Shown piece after piece: positions 23,828 through 31,823 of a stretch of 64,000 bases of DNA. Under the pieces are notes generated by a model that made no database searches, was not told the origin of the DNA, and worked only from the letters and a program-made list of their open reading frames with translations. The stretch is from Elusimicrobia bacterium UBA5214 (GTDB lineage Bacteria; Elusimicrobiota; UBA5214). Position numbers and translations under genes: made by a program. The first letter of the stretch is position 1; every line of letters starts with the position of its first letter. The DNA lies in contig DHVG01000025.1 of NCBI GenBank assembly GCA_002412545.1, positions 1 to 64,000 on the forward strand. Direction: 5' to 3'.

Positions 23828-24583
23828 TTATTCTGTTCCCAAATAAGCGTCAATTACTAAAGAATTCTGCTGAATTTCCTCCGGTTTACCTTCCGCAATC
23901 TTTTCACCGTAATTCAAGACAATAATTCGTTCGGAAATATTCATCACTACCTCCATCTGGTGTTCAATAAGCAAGACCGTGACTCCTTGCTCACGGATTT
24001 TTTTAATCAACGACATCAGTTCTTTTGCTTCCACTGGATTCATTCCGGCAGTCGGTTCATCCAGAAGCAAGAGTTTAGGTTCGGTGGCTAAAGCACGGGC
24101 AATTTCTAATCTACGCTGGTCACCGTAAGGCAGATTCCTTGCCAATTCATTACCTTTAGATAGAAGCCCGACAAAATCAAGCAGTTCCTTTGCTTTTCCT
24201 TGAATTTCATTTTCTTCCTTCTGGAATCCCGAAGTACGGAGAAGTGCCTCTTTCACTTCTGCCCGGGTGCGACAATGTTGTCCAACCATTACATTTTCTA
24301 AAGCAGTCATCTGGGCAAAAAGACGAATATTTTGGAATGTGCGACTAACTCCTAAGGCAGTAATCCGGTGGGCAAGGATACGGTCAATCCGCTGATGAAG
24401 AAAAATAATTTCACCTTCGTCAGGTTGATAAACACCGCTCAAAAGATTGAAAAAAGTTGTCTTCCCAGCACCATTCGGTCCAATTAAACCAACAATTTCA
24501 CCCTGACTGACGGTTAAATTAAGATTATCTAAAGCCAAAAGCCCGCCAAAATGTTTAGTTAAATTTTTTACTTGGAGAAACAT
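23828..24583 (-). CDS. livG: Branched-chain amino acid ABC transporter ATPase LivG
   Basis: First ATPase of the liv importer, 251 residues. Walker A GPNGAGKTT, signature NLPYGDQRRLEIARAL (the LivG form of the ABC motif) and Walker B LLLLDEPTAGMNP are present, as is the LivG-specific HRITALGVSRTFQNIRLF insert. It couples ATP hydrolysis to the LivHM permease. A palindromic repeat separates it from livM. Confidence 0.95.
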   Translation of the reverse strand: MFLQVKNLTKHFGGLLALDNLNLTVSQGEIVGLIGPNGAGKTTFFNLLSGVYQPDEGEIIFLHQRIDRILAHRITALGVSRTFQNIRLFAQMTALENVMVGQHCRTRAEVKEALLRTSGFQKEENEIQGKAKELLDFVGLLSKGNELARNLPYGDQRRLEIARALATEPKLLLLDEPTAGMNPVEAKELMSLIKKIREQGVTVLLIEHQMEVVMNISERIIVLNYGEKIAEGKPEEIQQNSLVIDAYLGTE

Positions 24584-24596
24584 TTCTTATTCTCGT

Positions 24597-24735
24597 ACCC
24601 TCACCCTGACCCTCTCCCCTTGTCCAATGACTCCGAAGAGACCGAGTATCGGTCCGAAGAACTCCGATAGTCGTTTTCGGACTCATCGGAGACTCCTTCG
24701 GAGAGGGAGAGGAATAAGGTGAGGGGGTAAAACTA
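24597..24735. repeat. Large nested palindrome between livM and livG
   Basis: Arms CCCTCACCCTGACCCTCTCC and GAGAGGGAGAGG...AAGGTGAGGG enclose further inverted sequences (ACTCCGAAGAGACCGAG, ATCGGTCCGAAGAACTCCGA, TTTTCGGACTCATCGGAGAC). Most bases of this roughly 140-base gap lie in one or another hairpin arm. Confidence 0.8.
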
Positions 24736-24740
24736 TTTCC

Positions 24741-25721
24741 TCATTCATTGGAAGGGTGAAGTTCTAATTCTCTTCTTTTTGACGGGACAATTCCCTGGGG
24801 ACGGAAAATAACCATTAAAACCAAACCCAGACCAAAAAATAACATTCGGTAATTAACCAGTTGTGTCCCTAATAAACCGCGCAAAAATTCCGGCACACCA
24901 ATCACTAAAATTGTGGCAAGAATTACTCCCGGGATACTGCCCATCCCACCAAGAACAACCATGGAGACCAAAAGGACTGATTCCCAAAAAGTGAATGATT
25001 CCGGTGAAATAAATTTTATCCAATGCGTATATAGGACACCGGCAGTAGCGGCATAAATTGCGGAAAAACAAAAAGCAAAAAGTTTTACTTTATCTACATT
25101 TATCCCGCAGGTCTCGGCAGCAAGTTCATCTTCCCGAATGGCAATCCAAGCCCGACCAATCCGCGAGTTATCTAAACGACGACTGACAATTATCCCAAGG
25201 ATGACAAAAAACAAAATCAGATAATAAAAAGATAAATCGGACTGGAAAGTAAGAAAGAAAAACTTCGGTGAAGAAATTGCTTCCCCTACCCGCGGTAAAC
25301 CTTTCGGTCCATTAGTTAGACCATCCCAGTTATTCAAGACCAGACGCATAATTTCACCGAAGCCTAAAGTAACAATCGCTAAATAGTCACCTCGCAGACG
25401 CAATGCGGGTAAACCCAAAAGCAAACGCAAGAGAACAGTGAGGATAATTGTTGCCGGAAGAACTAAGCAAAAATTCCATCCCCGGATGGAAAGCAAAGCG
25501 GAAAGATATGCACCGCAGGCATAAAAAGCAATAAATCCTAAATCAAGCAGACCAACAAAACCGAGAATTAAATTTAAGCCGAGAATGAGAAGCAGATAAA
25601 TACCAATCAAAGCAGAGATATGCAGAGTATAATACATCCCGAGAGATTGTCCAAGAGGGGGAAGAAAAAGCAGGAAAAAGATTAAAAGAAAGAGAAAAAT
25701 TTTTTTCTCTATAAAAATCAT
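24741..25721 (-). CDS. livM: Branched-chain amino acid ABC transporter permease LivM
   Basis: Membrane permease subunit, 326 residues, about eight or more hydrophobic segments. It has the LivM landmarks GLNLILGFVGLLDLGFIAFYACGAY, LRGDYLAIVTLGFGEI, NWDGLTNGPKGL and the EAA-like cytoplasmic loop AETCGINVDKVKLFAF. It overlaps livH by 4 bases. Confidence 0.95.
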   Translation of the reverse strand: MIFIEKKIFLFLLIFFLLFLPPLGQSLGMYYTLHISALIGIYLLLILGLNLILGFVGLLDLGFIAFYACGAYLSALLSIRGWNFCLVLPATIILTVLLRLLLGLPALRLRGDYLAIVTLGFGEIMRLVLNNWDGLTNGPKGLPRVGEAISSPKFFFLTFQSDLSFYYLILFFVILGIIVSRRLDNSRIGRAWIAIREDELAAETCGINVDKVKLFAFCFSAIYAATAGVLYTHWIKFISPESFTFWESVLLVSMVVLGGMGSIPGVILATILVIGVPEFLRGLLGTQLVNYRMLFFGLGLVLMVIFRPQGIVPSKRRELELHPSNE

Positions 25722-26623
25722 ACTTTTTTAAGCTGTGTCCCGAGAAGACCGCTGGGTTTGAGCAGTAAGACCAAAATTAAAATGGCAAAAGCAAAAACAT
25801 CTTTCCATTCGGCACCACCGGGGATAAACCCAGCAGTAAATGCTTCACAGATACCGAGGATATAGCCACCAAACATCGCACCGCTGATATTACCGATACC
25901 GCCTAATACTGCGGCGGTGAAAGCTTTAATCCCCGGCAGAAAACCCATATTGTATTTAATTGAACCGTAATACATCCCGTTCAATATCCCCGCTGCACCA
26001 CCCAGACCTGCACCGATAAAAAAAGTTAAGGAAATAATTCTATTTACATTAATCCCCATTAAAGAAGCAGTTTCCCGGTCCTGGGAAACTGCACGGGTAG
26101 CTTTACCTAATTTTGTATATTGGATAAAAAAACGCAGAACGAGCATTAAAGAAATAGAAAGAAAAATAATAAAAATTTGTAGAGAATTTATTTCCAGCAA
26201 GGAAAAATTGTATTTTTTCAGTGGGAAAATTTGCGGGTAAGCAACCGATTGGTTACTCACAAAAAGCATAAAAAAATTTTGGATAAAAATCGAAACACCA
26301 ATTGCCGAAATTAAGGGAGCAAGCCGGGGTGCACGTCTTAAAGGTTTATAAGCAACCTGTTCAATGAAAATTCCAAGTAAAGCAGTAGAAAACATTGAAC
26401 AGAGAAATAAAAAGAAAATGAAGAAAAATATTTTTTCCTGAAAAAAACTTATTCGGGAAAAGAGTTGATAAAAAAAATAGCCAAAAAATGCGCCGGACAT
26501 AAAAATTTCCGAATGGGCAAAATTTATCATCAAAAGGATACCATAAACCATTGTATAGCCCAACGCAATCAAAGCATAAATTGAACCGAGAGTTACGCCG
26601 TTAAGTAGTTGTTGGAAAAACAT
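25718..26623 (-). CDS. livH: Branched-chain amino acid ABC transporter permease LivH
   Basis: Second permease subunit, 301 residues, largely hydrophobic. It begins FFQQLLNGVTLGSIYALIALGYTMVYG, the LivH hallmark, with NFAHSEIFMSGAF and the coupling loop ETASLMGINVNRII. It is placed between livK and livM, separated from livK by a CACGAAT repeat. Confidence 0.95.
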   Translation of the reverse strand: MFFQQLLNGVTLGSIYALIALGYTMVYGILLMINFAHSEIFMSGAFFGYFFYQLFSRISFFQEKIFFFIFFLFLCSMFSTALLGIFIEQVAYKPLRRAPRLAPLISAIGVSIFIQNFFMLFVSNQSVAYPQIFPLKKYNFSLLEINSLQIFIIFLSISLMLVLRFFIQYTKLGKATRAVSQDRETASLMGINVNRIISLTFFIGAGLGGAAGILNGMYYGSIKYNMGFLPGIKAFTAAVLGGIGNISGAMFGGYILGICEAFTAGFIPGGAEWKDVFAFAILILVLLLKPSGLLGTQLKKV

Positions 26624-26695
26624 ATTCGTGAATATTCGTGAATAGAAAATTCGTGTTAATTCGTGTAGTTAATTCGTGAGTATTCGTGTTTCTTT
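26620..26695. repeat. Intergenic CACGAAT/ATTCGTG repeat between livK and livH
   Basis: About eight imperfect copies of ATTCGTG in one orientation, in the 70-base gap. No regulatory site is evident. Confidence 0.8.
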
Positions 26696-27863
26696 AGTTG
26701 AGAGGAATGAATTTACCTTCTTTAATCTTATATACGGAAATAACTTTATTTAAAGTATCACCTTTCTCATCAAAAGCGGTCTCACCAAGCACACCGTTAT
26801 ATTTAATTTTTCTTACCGTCTCAATAATCTCCTTCTTCTCCAAACTGCCCATTTTGATTGCCTGAAGAATAATCTTTGTTGCTTCGTAAGTGTAATGGTC
26901 GTAGGGTTGTGAATCAACCTTGGGATATTTAGTTTTGTATTTCTCAAGGAATTCTTTTGCTTGCGGTAATCTTTCCGGTGAAGCACCGACCATGGTGATG
27001 TAATTATTACCGGTTGCCGGTCCGCCAATTTTGATTAACTCCGGCGAGAAACAAGCATCACCACTAATCAAGGGAACATTCAATCCTAACTCTTTTGCTT
27101 GACGAATAATTAACCCGCATTCATTATAGACACCGCCGAAATAGATTCCATCCGGTTTGTCCGCTTTAATCCGGGTAAGCAGTGCTTTGAAATCTTTCTC
27201 ACCAACGATAATTCCATCAAAACTTGAAACTGTGCCACCAATTTTTTTGAATTGTTTAGCAAATTCTTCAGCTAAACCCTGCCCGTAAGGTGTCTTATCA
27301 TGAATTACGGCGAATTTTTTTAATTTCAATTTCCCCCAGGCAAAATCTGCACCGAATGACCCTTGCACATCATCAGTCGTGCAAACCCGGAAAACATTTC
27401 TTACCCACTGCCAGGAAGGTTCAAGTTGCTGCAGGGTAAGTTTGGGATTAGTAGAAGCCGGTGAAATCATTACTAGATTATGCTGGGCATAGACGCGGGA
27501 AGCTGGAATTGAGCAACCGGAATTAAGATGCCCGACTACACCAACAATTTTTGTATCGGAAACAATCTGGTTGGCAACATTCACCGCTTCTTTCGGGTCA
27601 AAACGGTCGTCAAAAGGAACCAGTTCCAATTTTATACCTTCAAATTCATCGCTTTTGTTCGCTTCTTCAATCGCCATCTCGGCACTTTTTTTCATTCCCT
27701 GACCCATTGCCGTAAGGTCACCGGTGATTGGTGCAGCTAATGCTATCCGCACGATTTTTTTTGCTTCTTTTTTCGGGGCACAACCGAGAAAGGCAGTGGA
27801 TAGTAGATAGTTGATAGTTGATAGCGATAAGACAAAAGATAACAAAAAGGCAAATTTTCTCAT
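26694..27863 (-). CDS. livK: Branched-chain amino acid-binding lipoprotein
   Basis: Periplasmic substrate-binding protein of the Liv transporter, type I periplasmic-binding fold. A lipoprotein signal ends at FLGC (residues 26-29). The mature part begins KIVRIALAAPITGDLTAMGQ, with GVVGHLNSGCSIPASRVYAQ and MISPASTNPKLT typical of Leu/Ile/Val-binding proteins. Part of the signal peptide (SLSTINYLLSTAF) is encoded by a GATAGTT/GATAGTAGATA repeat. First liv gene, two bases after thrC. Confidence 0.93.
   Translation of the reverse strand: MRKFAFLLSFVLSLSTINYLLSTAFLGCAPKKEAKKIVRIALAAPITGDLTAMGQGMKKSAEMAIEEANKSDEFEGIKLELVPFDDRFDPKEAVNVANQIVSDTKIVGVVGHLNSGCSIPASRVYAQHNLVMISPASTNPKLTLQQLEPSWQWVRNVFRVCTTDDVQGSFGADFAWGKLKLKKFAVIHDKTPYGQGLAEEFAKQFKKIGGTVSSFDGIIVGEKDFKALLTRIKADKPDGIYFGGVYNECGLIIRQAKELGLNVPLISGDACFSPELIKIGGPATGNNYITMVGASPERLPQAKEFLEKYKTKYPKVDSQPYDHYTYEATKIILQAIKMGSLEKKEIIETVRKIKYNGVLGETAFDEKGDTLNKVISVYKIKEGKFIPLN
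27797..27829. repeat. Short-period repeat inside the livK signal peptide
   Basis: TAGTAGATAGTTGATAGTTG and GATAG form an imperfect heptamer-type tandem, encoding SLSTINYLLST on the minus strand. Confidence 0.8.
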
Positions 27864-27865
27864 TG

Positions 27866-29038
27866 TTAAATTCCGACCTCCTTCAGGACTGATTTCAATT
27901 CCGGTGGAATAATTTTTGGTTTAACTGATATTTTTATTGCCTGTTTTGGGTCTTTAAGACCGTGACCGGTTAAAATGCAGACGACAACGGGTGACTGAGT
28001 GATTAGGTGATTAGGTGATTGGGTGAAAAAACCTTTTTTGACATATTTAATCAGACCGGCGACTGAAGCAGCAGATGCCGGTTCAACGAAAAGTCCTTCC
28101 TGAGAGGCAAGCAACTGGTAAGCATTGAGAATTTCTTTATCACTGACTGTATCAATTACGCCGCCAGATTCATCACGGGCTTTCACTGCTCCTTCCCAAG
28201 AGGCAGGATTACCAATACGAATCGCAGTAGCAACGGTTTTGGGTTTATTGATTGGATGACCTTTCACAATCGGTGCGGCACCTTCGGCTTGGAAACCCAT
28301 CATTCGGGGCAATTTGCCCCGAACGGTGAATGGTGCCCTCGCCCTGCCCTCTGCCCTGAGGCGTCGGGTCGAAGGGAACTCGGGCCGAAGGGAACGGTTA
28401 ACCGTTAACTGGAATTTGCCATCGGCAAATTCCCGATATCCTTTCCAGTAGGCAGTAATGTTACCAGCATTACCGACCGGCATAAACTGGTAATCCGGTG
28501 CAAAACCCAAAACATCAATAATCTCAAAAGATGCAGTTTTCTGTCCTTCAATCCGATAAGGATTAAGTGAATTGACCAGAGTAATCGGATACCAGTCACA
28601 GATTTCCCGGGCAAGTTTCAGTGCCTGGTCAAAATTACCGTCAAGCGCAATCACTTTCGCCCCGTAAATTAACGCTTGGGAAAGCTTACCTAAAGCAACT
28701 TTACCGCTCGGAACCAGGACAATACATTTTATTCCTGCTTTAGCCGCATAAGCCGCTGCCGAAGCAGAAGTATTCCCGGTAGAAGCACAGAGTACCGCTT
28801 TTGCACCGGCTTCCCGCGCTTTGGAAACGGCAACAGTCATTCCCCGGTCTTTAAACGAACCGGTAGGATTGAATCCTTCACATTTGAGATAAATTTTTAG
28901 ATTTTTTACTTTTAACCGGCGGGCTAAATTTTCTGCCGGCAGGAGCGGCGTATCCCCTTCGTAAAGGGTTACCACTGGCGTATTTTTATTTACCGGTAAA
29001 TATTTCCGATACCTTTCAATTACTCCCTGATAAATCAT
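27866..29038 (-). CDS. thrC: Threonine synthase
   Basis: PLP enzyme converting O-phosphohomoserine to threonine. The PLP lysine lies in the NPTGSFKDRGM motif, followed by ASTGNTSASAAAYAA and the phosphate loop GNAGNITAYWKG. Two in-frame repeats interrupt it. One (28316-28430) inserts about 35 residues (FQLTVNRSLRPEF...APFTVRGK) before LPRMMGFQAEGAAP. The other (27991-28026) gives FFTQSPNHLITQSP near the C-terminus before VVCILTGHGLKD. Both sit at variable loops, so activity may persist. hom lies about 3 kb away, and no thrB is visible. Confidence 0.93.
   Translation of the reverse strand: MIYQGVIERYRKYLPVNKNTPVVTLYEGDTPLLPAENLARRLKVKNLKIYLKCEGFNPTGSFKDRGMTVAVSKAREAGAKAVLCASTGNTSASAAAYAAKAGIKCIVLVPSGKVALGKLSQALIYGAKVIALDGNFDQALKLAREICDWYPITLVNSLNPYRIEGQKTASFEIIDVLGFAPDYQFMPVGNAGNITAYWKGYREFADGKFQLTVNRSLRPEFPSTRRLRAEGRARAPFTVRGKLPRMMGFQAEGAAPIVKGHPINKPKTVATAIRIGNPASWEGAVKARDESGGVIDTVSDKEILNAYQLLASQEGLFVEPASAASVAGLIKYVKKGFFTQSPNHLITQSPVVVCILTGHGLKDPKQAIKISVKPKIIPPELKSVLKEVGI
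27991..28026. repeat. GTGATTAG tandem repeat in frame in thrC
   Basis: GTGACTGAGTGATTAGGTGA and TTAGGTGATTGGGTGA are imperfect 8-base tandem units, encoding TQSPNHLITQSP between conserved thrC segments. The same peptide words (LITQ, SPNH) occur in the DUF72 insertion. Confidence 0.85.
28316..28430. repeat. Composite hairpin/tandem insertion in frame in thrC
   Basis: CTGCCCTCTGCCCTGAGGCG, TCGGGTCGAAGGGAACTCGG and TTAACCGTTAACTG lie in a row. A flanking hairpin, GGGGCAATTTGCCCC (28306-28320), is in the adjacent codons. The stretch adds about 35 Arg-rich residues absent from ordinary threonine synthases. Confidence 0.8.
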
Positions 29039-29069
29039 TTGAGGTGATTACCTCTTTACTTTTTTCTTT

Positions 29070-29279
29070 TTAACAACCTTTCTTACATGTCCTTTGAATA
29101 ATTTGAGGAGTTTTTCTTTTTCCGTATCCATGTCTTTCTGCAAGTTTTCTCACAAAATCGCACATTCCAAAAAATTTCTCAAACCTCTGTTCACGAGACA
29201 AAGACAAAAGATATTTTAGTTCAAATTCAATTTCTTTCTTCTCATTATCTTTATCAAGTGCCAAAATTCTTGTCTTCAT
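29070..29279 (-). CDS. Conserved small protein of unknown function (69 residues)
   Basis: Short charged protein with MKTRILALDKDNEKKEIEFE and a YLLSLSREQRFEKFF core, ending near HGYGKRKTPQII. This pattern resembles small proteins that commonly sit next to nucleotidyltransferase genes in anaerobes, but no such partner follows here (thrC is downstream, and R-M genes are upstream). No clear Shine-Dalgarno site is seen before ATG 29279. The recognition is moderate and the function is unknown. Confidence 0.6.
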   Translation of the reverse strand: MKTRILALDKDNEKKEIEFELKYLLSLSREQRFEKFFGMCDFVRKLAERHGYGKRKTPQIIQRTCKKGC

Positions 29280-29403
29280 AGTTTTTCTAAATTCAATTAT
29301 GTTAGATTTCAGCGATTTTTAAGACCAATTCCAGCGATATTGTAGATAGAAATCTTTACGGGGTCAATTGGGACTTTGCAACTTTTAGAAAAACACGCCA
29401 CCT

Positions 29404-30180
29404 TCACCGCTGGAAGTTTGAGAAATACTTATCAATTTCTGGTCTTAATTCAATACCTGCTTTTTCAAAACAATCCAGTAAATCTTGATATGCCCCTTTG
29501 CCGCCTAAAAAATCCCAAAACTCTTCTGCGACTTTTACTTCTTCTTTCAAATCAAGCATCCCTTTCATTGTCCATCTTGTATAAGGTTTTGGCTCATAAG
29601 GATTGTAGGGAATTGAGATAAGGGTATTTACTTTCGCCTTCTGATTTTGGTAAAAATAAACCGCCAACCATTCAAGCATATTTCTTTTATAGGAAATGAA
29701 ATCGCCTTTGTTAGGCTTAACTGTTTTTAAGTCAAACATAAACACTTCATCTCTTTTTGAAACAAGAAACAAATCCACTTTTACCGATTTGAGTTTATTT
29801 TCCTTTCCTGATTTCGCAACTTTTCTTATTTTTTCTGTTTCTTTGACCTTATTTACTTCTCCGCCCACAGAAAGATAATTCATTATCTTCTGAATCTCAT
29901 TTTGAGCATCTTGCGTAATAATATTCCCAAGTTTGTATTGAGTATAAACTTCTTTGAAAATTGTCTTTGCAAGTTCTTTAGCAACGGGTTCGTAAATTGA
30001 GGTCCCAAATGTTGTATTTAATGATTGAAGGAAAGAAAACAAAGCCATTCTGTCTTTACCTAATAAGCGATAATGAAACGGCATATTATCGGTTTCAGGT
30101 TTATAATTCTGGAACTTGTCTCTTAGACAGATTTTTATTGTTTCAATAATGTGATTCTTATATTCCTTCGTTAGTGTCAT
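29404..30180 (-). CDS. Type II restriction endonuclease, TdeIII-like
   Basis: Probable restriction nuclease paired with the methyltransferase upstream (12-base gap). The 258-residue protein resembles the TdeIII/MjaII-type family, whose characterised members are reported to cut GGNCC; specificity here is inference. A PD-(D/E)xK-like active site is visible: D136 (KVDLFLVSK) and D150-x-K152 (FMFDLKTVK), followed by NMLEWLAVYFYQN and the conserved YNPYEPKPYTRWT. The gene is intact. Confidence 0.78.
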   Translation of the reverse strand: MTLTKEYKNHIIETIKICLRDKFQNYKPETDNMPFHYRLLGKDRMALFSFLQSLNTTFGTSIYEPVAKELAKTIFKEVYTQYKLGNIITQDAQNEIQKIMNYLSVGGEVNKVKETEKIRKVAKSGKENKLKSVKVDLFLVSKRDEVFMFDLKTVKPNKGDFISYKRNMLEWLAVYFYQNQKAKVNTLISIPYNPYEPKPYTRWTMKGMLDLKEEVKVAEEFWDFLGGKGAYQDLLDCFEKAGIELRPEIDKYFSNFQR

Positions 30181-30192
30181 ATGATTCTTTTT

Positions 30193-31782
30193 TCACAATT
30201 TTGTTTTTAAGTGAAATATTATTTCCGAATATGCACCTTTATCTCTTTCTGTTCTATTAAGCACGGGGCGTTTAAACTGATTTACTATTTTCATCTCGGA
30301 TTTTTCTGCAATTGACGGATATAAATTAAATTTATCGTTTGCAACTAAAAAAATATGATAATCCTCTGCCAAATACTTTTTGCAATTATTTAGCACATCG
30401 GAAATCCCTTGAATATATAACTTTTTTGCTTCATATCCCTGACCTTTAAAAAGAGGTCCTATCTCCAATTCATCTTTTCTTTCAAAACCAAATAAATCAT
30501 AAGCGTAAGCATGTTGTTCGTGGTAATTGATTAGTCCAACATATGGAGGACTTGAAAAAATGCCCTTTATTTTCTGCCTTTTTAACAAAACATCAAATTT
30601 GTTTCTCTTTCGTCTAAATTTAGAAAATATATCTATTGTCCGCGCATCTCCAGTCAAACACATCTGAAAAGTATCTGTCCTCAATTTATCAAATTCGACC
30701 AATCTTTTAATAGTATCTTCACTATATCGTTCCCACCAGCTTAATATTGAAAACAAAGGTTTGCAGATTTTCCCATGTTTTGAACAGTAATAAGTAGTTG
30801 TTATAGGTTCTTTTAATGTTGCCAAATCGTAATGAGTTGTAGCTCGACAAGAACGAATGGTTCTGCTTAAGATGATTTTTACTATTTTTCGTAAATTTGA
30901 GTCTTTTATTTTTTCTACGAGACTGGAAACAAATTCAATTTCTGCCCGAACATGTTTTAAGTACCATTTATCAAGAAAACTATCGGATTTATCCTGTTTA
31001 AGTTTAATTTTATATTGCCGGATAAGATTTAGATATATTGGCAAAAACATCGCCACTTTTTCATTACTATATTTCTTTTCATCTATTTCTCCACGTTCTA
31101 CTTCATATCTAAATCTAGGAGATGGAAAATATTTATTATTGAATTTTTGCAGTTCCTCTAATAAATGTGCTTCAAATTTAATCGTATTTGAATCAGCAAT
31201 GAATTGTTTTAATGCTTTTGTTATTTTGCTTATCTCTTGGTACAATTCAGTTAAATTATACTTCCCTATCTTTGCATTACTAATCATTACATTAAAGGCA
31301 GATATATCGATTCCTATTGCATAAATGCCCAATTCGTTTGCCTGGACTAATGTAGTCCCACTTCCGCAAAACGGATCCAAAACTATATCGCCTTTTTTGA
31401 AATATACTTCTTTTTTAAATTTATCGGTGTGACTATCCAAAAAGTATTCAACTAATTGTGGGATAAATTTCCCTTTGTAAGGATGCAATCGATGTACATG
31501 TTTAGTTGTATCAGCTTCTTTAAGATAATCAAATGACAATAGCCAATTTAAATCATCACCTAATTTCGATTTCCAGTTTATTTCTCTTTCGCCATGGTAT
31601 GATTGATAATAGTGTTTCAACTCATTTGTATCAATTAAAAGCGTTCCGTTATTCCCGATTTTTCTTATTTTCCCATATTGGACAAGGTAAGATATGTTTG
31701 AAGGAGTTACATTCCTGTGCAGATAATTAGTTGCCCACTCACTTGCTTGTTTTACTGTTAGAAATCTTGAATTATTTTGCAT
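30193..31782 (-). CDS. DNA methyltransferase of the TdeIII-like R-M pair
   Basis: S-adenosylmethionine-dependent DNA methyltransferase, 529 residues. Motif I DPFCGSGTT begins at residue 136 and the catalytic SPPY motif is at residue 411, about 275 residues later. SPPY favours N4-cytosine methylation, which fits a GGNCC-type partner, though this is inference. An N-terminal helix-turn-helix-like domain (TVKQASEWATNYL to NELKHYYQ) may bind DNA or self-regulate. A GTAAGGT ribosome site precedes the ATG. Confidence 0.87.
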   Translation of the reverse strand: MQNNSRFLTVKQASEWATNYLHRNVTPSNISYLVQYGKIRKIGNNGTLLIDTNELKHYYQSYHGEREINWKSKLGDDLNWLLSFDYLKEADTTKHVHRLHPYKGKFIPQLVEYFLDSHTDKFKKEVYFKKGDIVLDPFCGSGTTLVQANELGIYAIGIDISAFNVMISNAKIGKYNLTELYQEISKITKALKQFIADSNTIKFEAHLLEELQKFNNKYFPSPRFRYEVERGEIDEKKYSNEKVAMFLPIYLNLIRQYKIKLKQDKSDSFLDKWYLKHVRAEIEFVSSLVEKIKDSNLRKIVKIILSRTIRSCRATTHYDLATLKEPITTTYYCSKHGKICKPLFSILSWWERYSEDTIKRLVEFDKLRTDTFQMCLTGDARTIDIFSKFRRKRNKFDVLLKRQKIKGIFSSPPYVGLINYHEQHAYAYDLFGFERKDELEIGPLFKGQGYEAKKLYIQGISDVLNNCKKYLAEDYHIFLVANDKFNLYPSIAEKSEMKIVNQFKRPVLNRTERDKGAYSEIIFHLKTKL

Positions 31783-31823
31783 ACCTTACTTATTCCGCAC
31801 TATAGAAATAGCTTTTGAGAATA

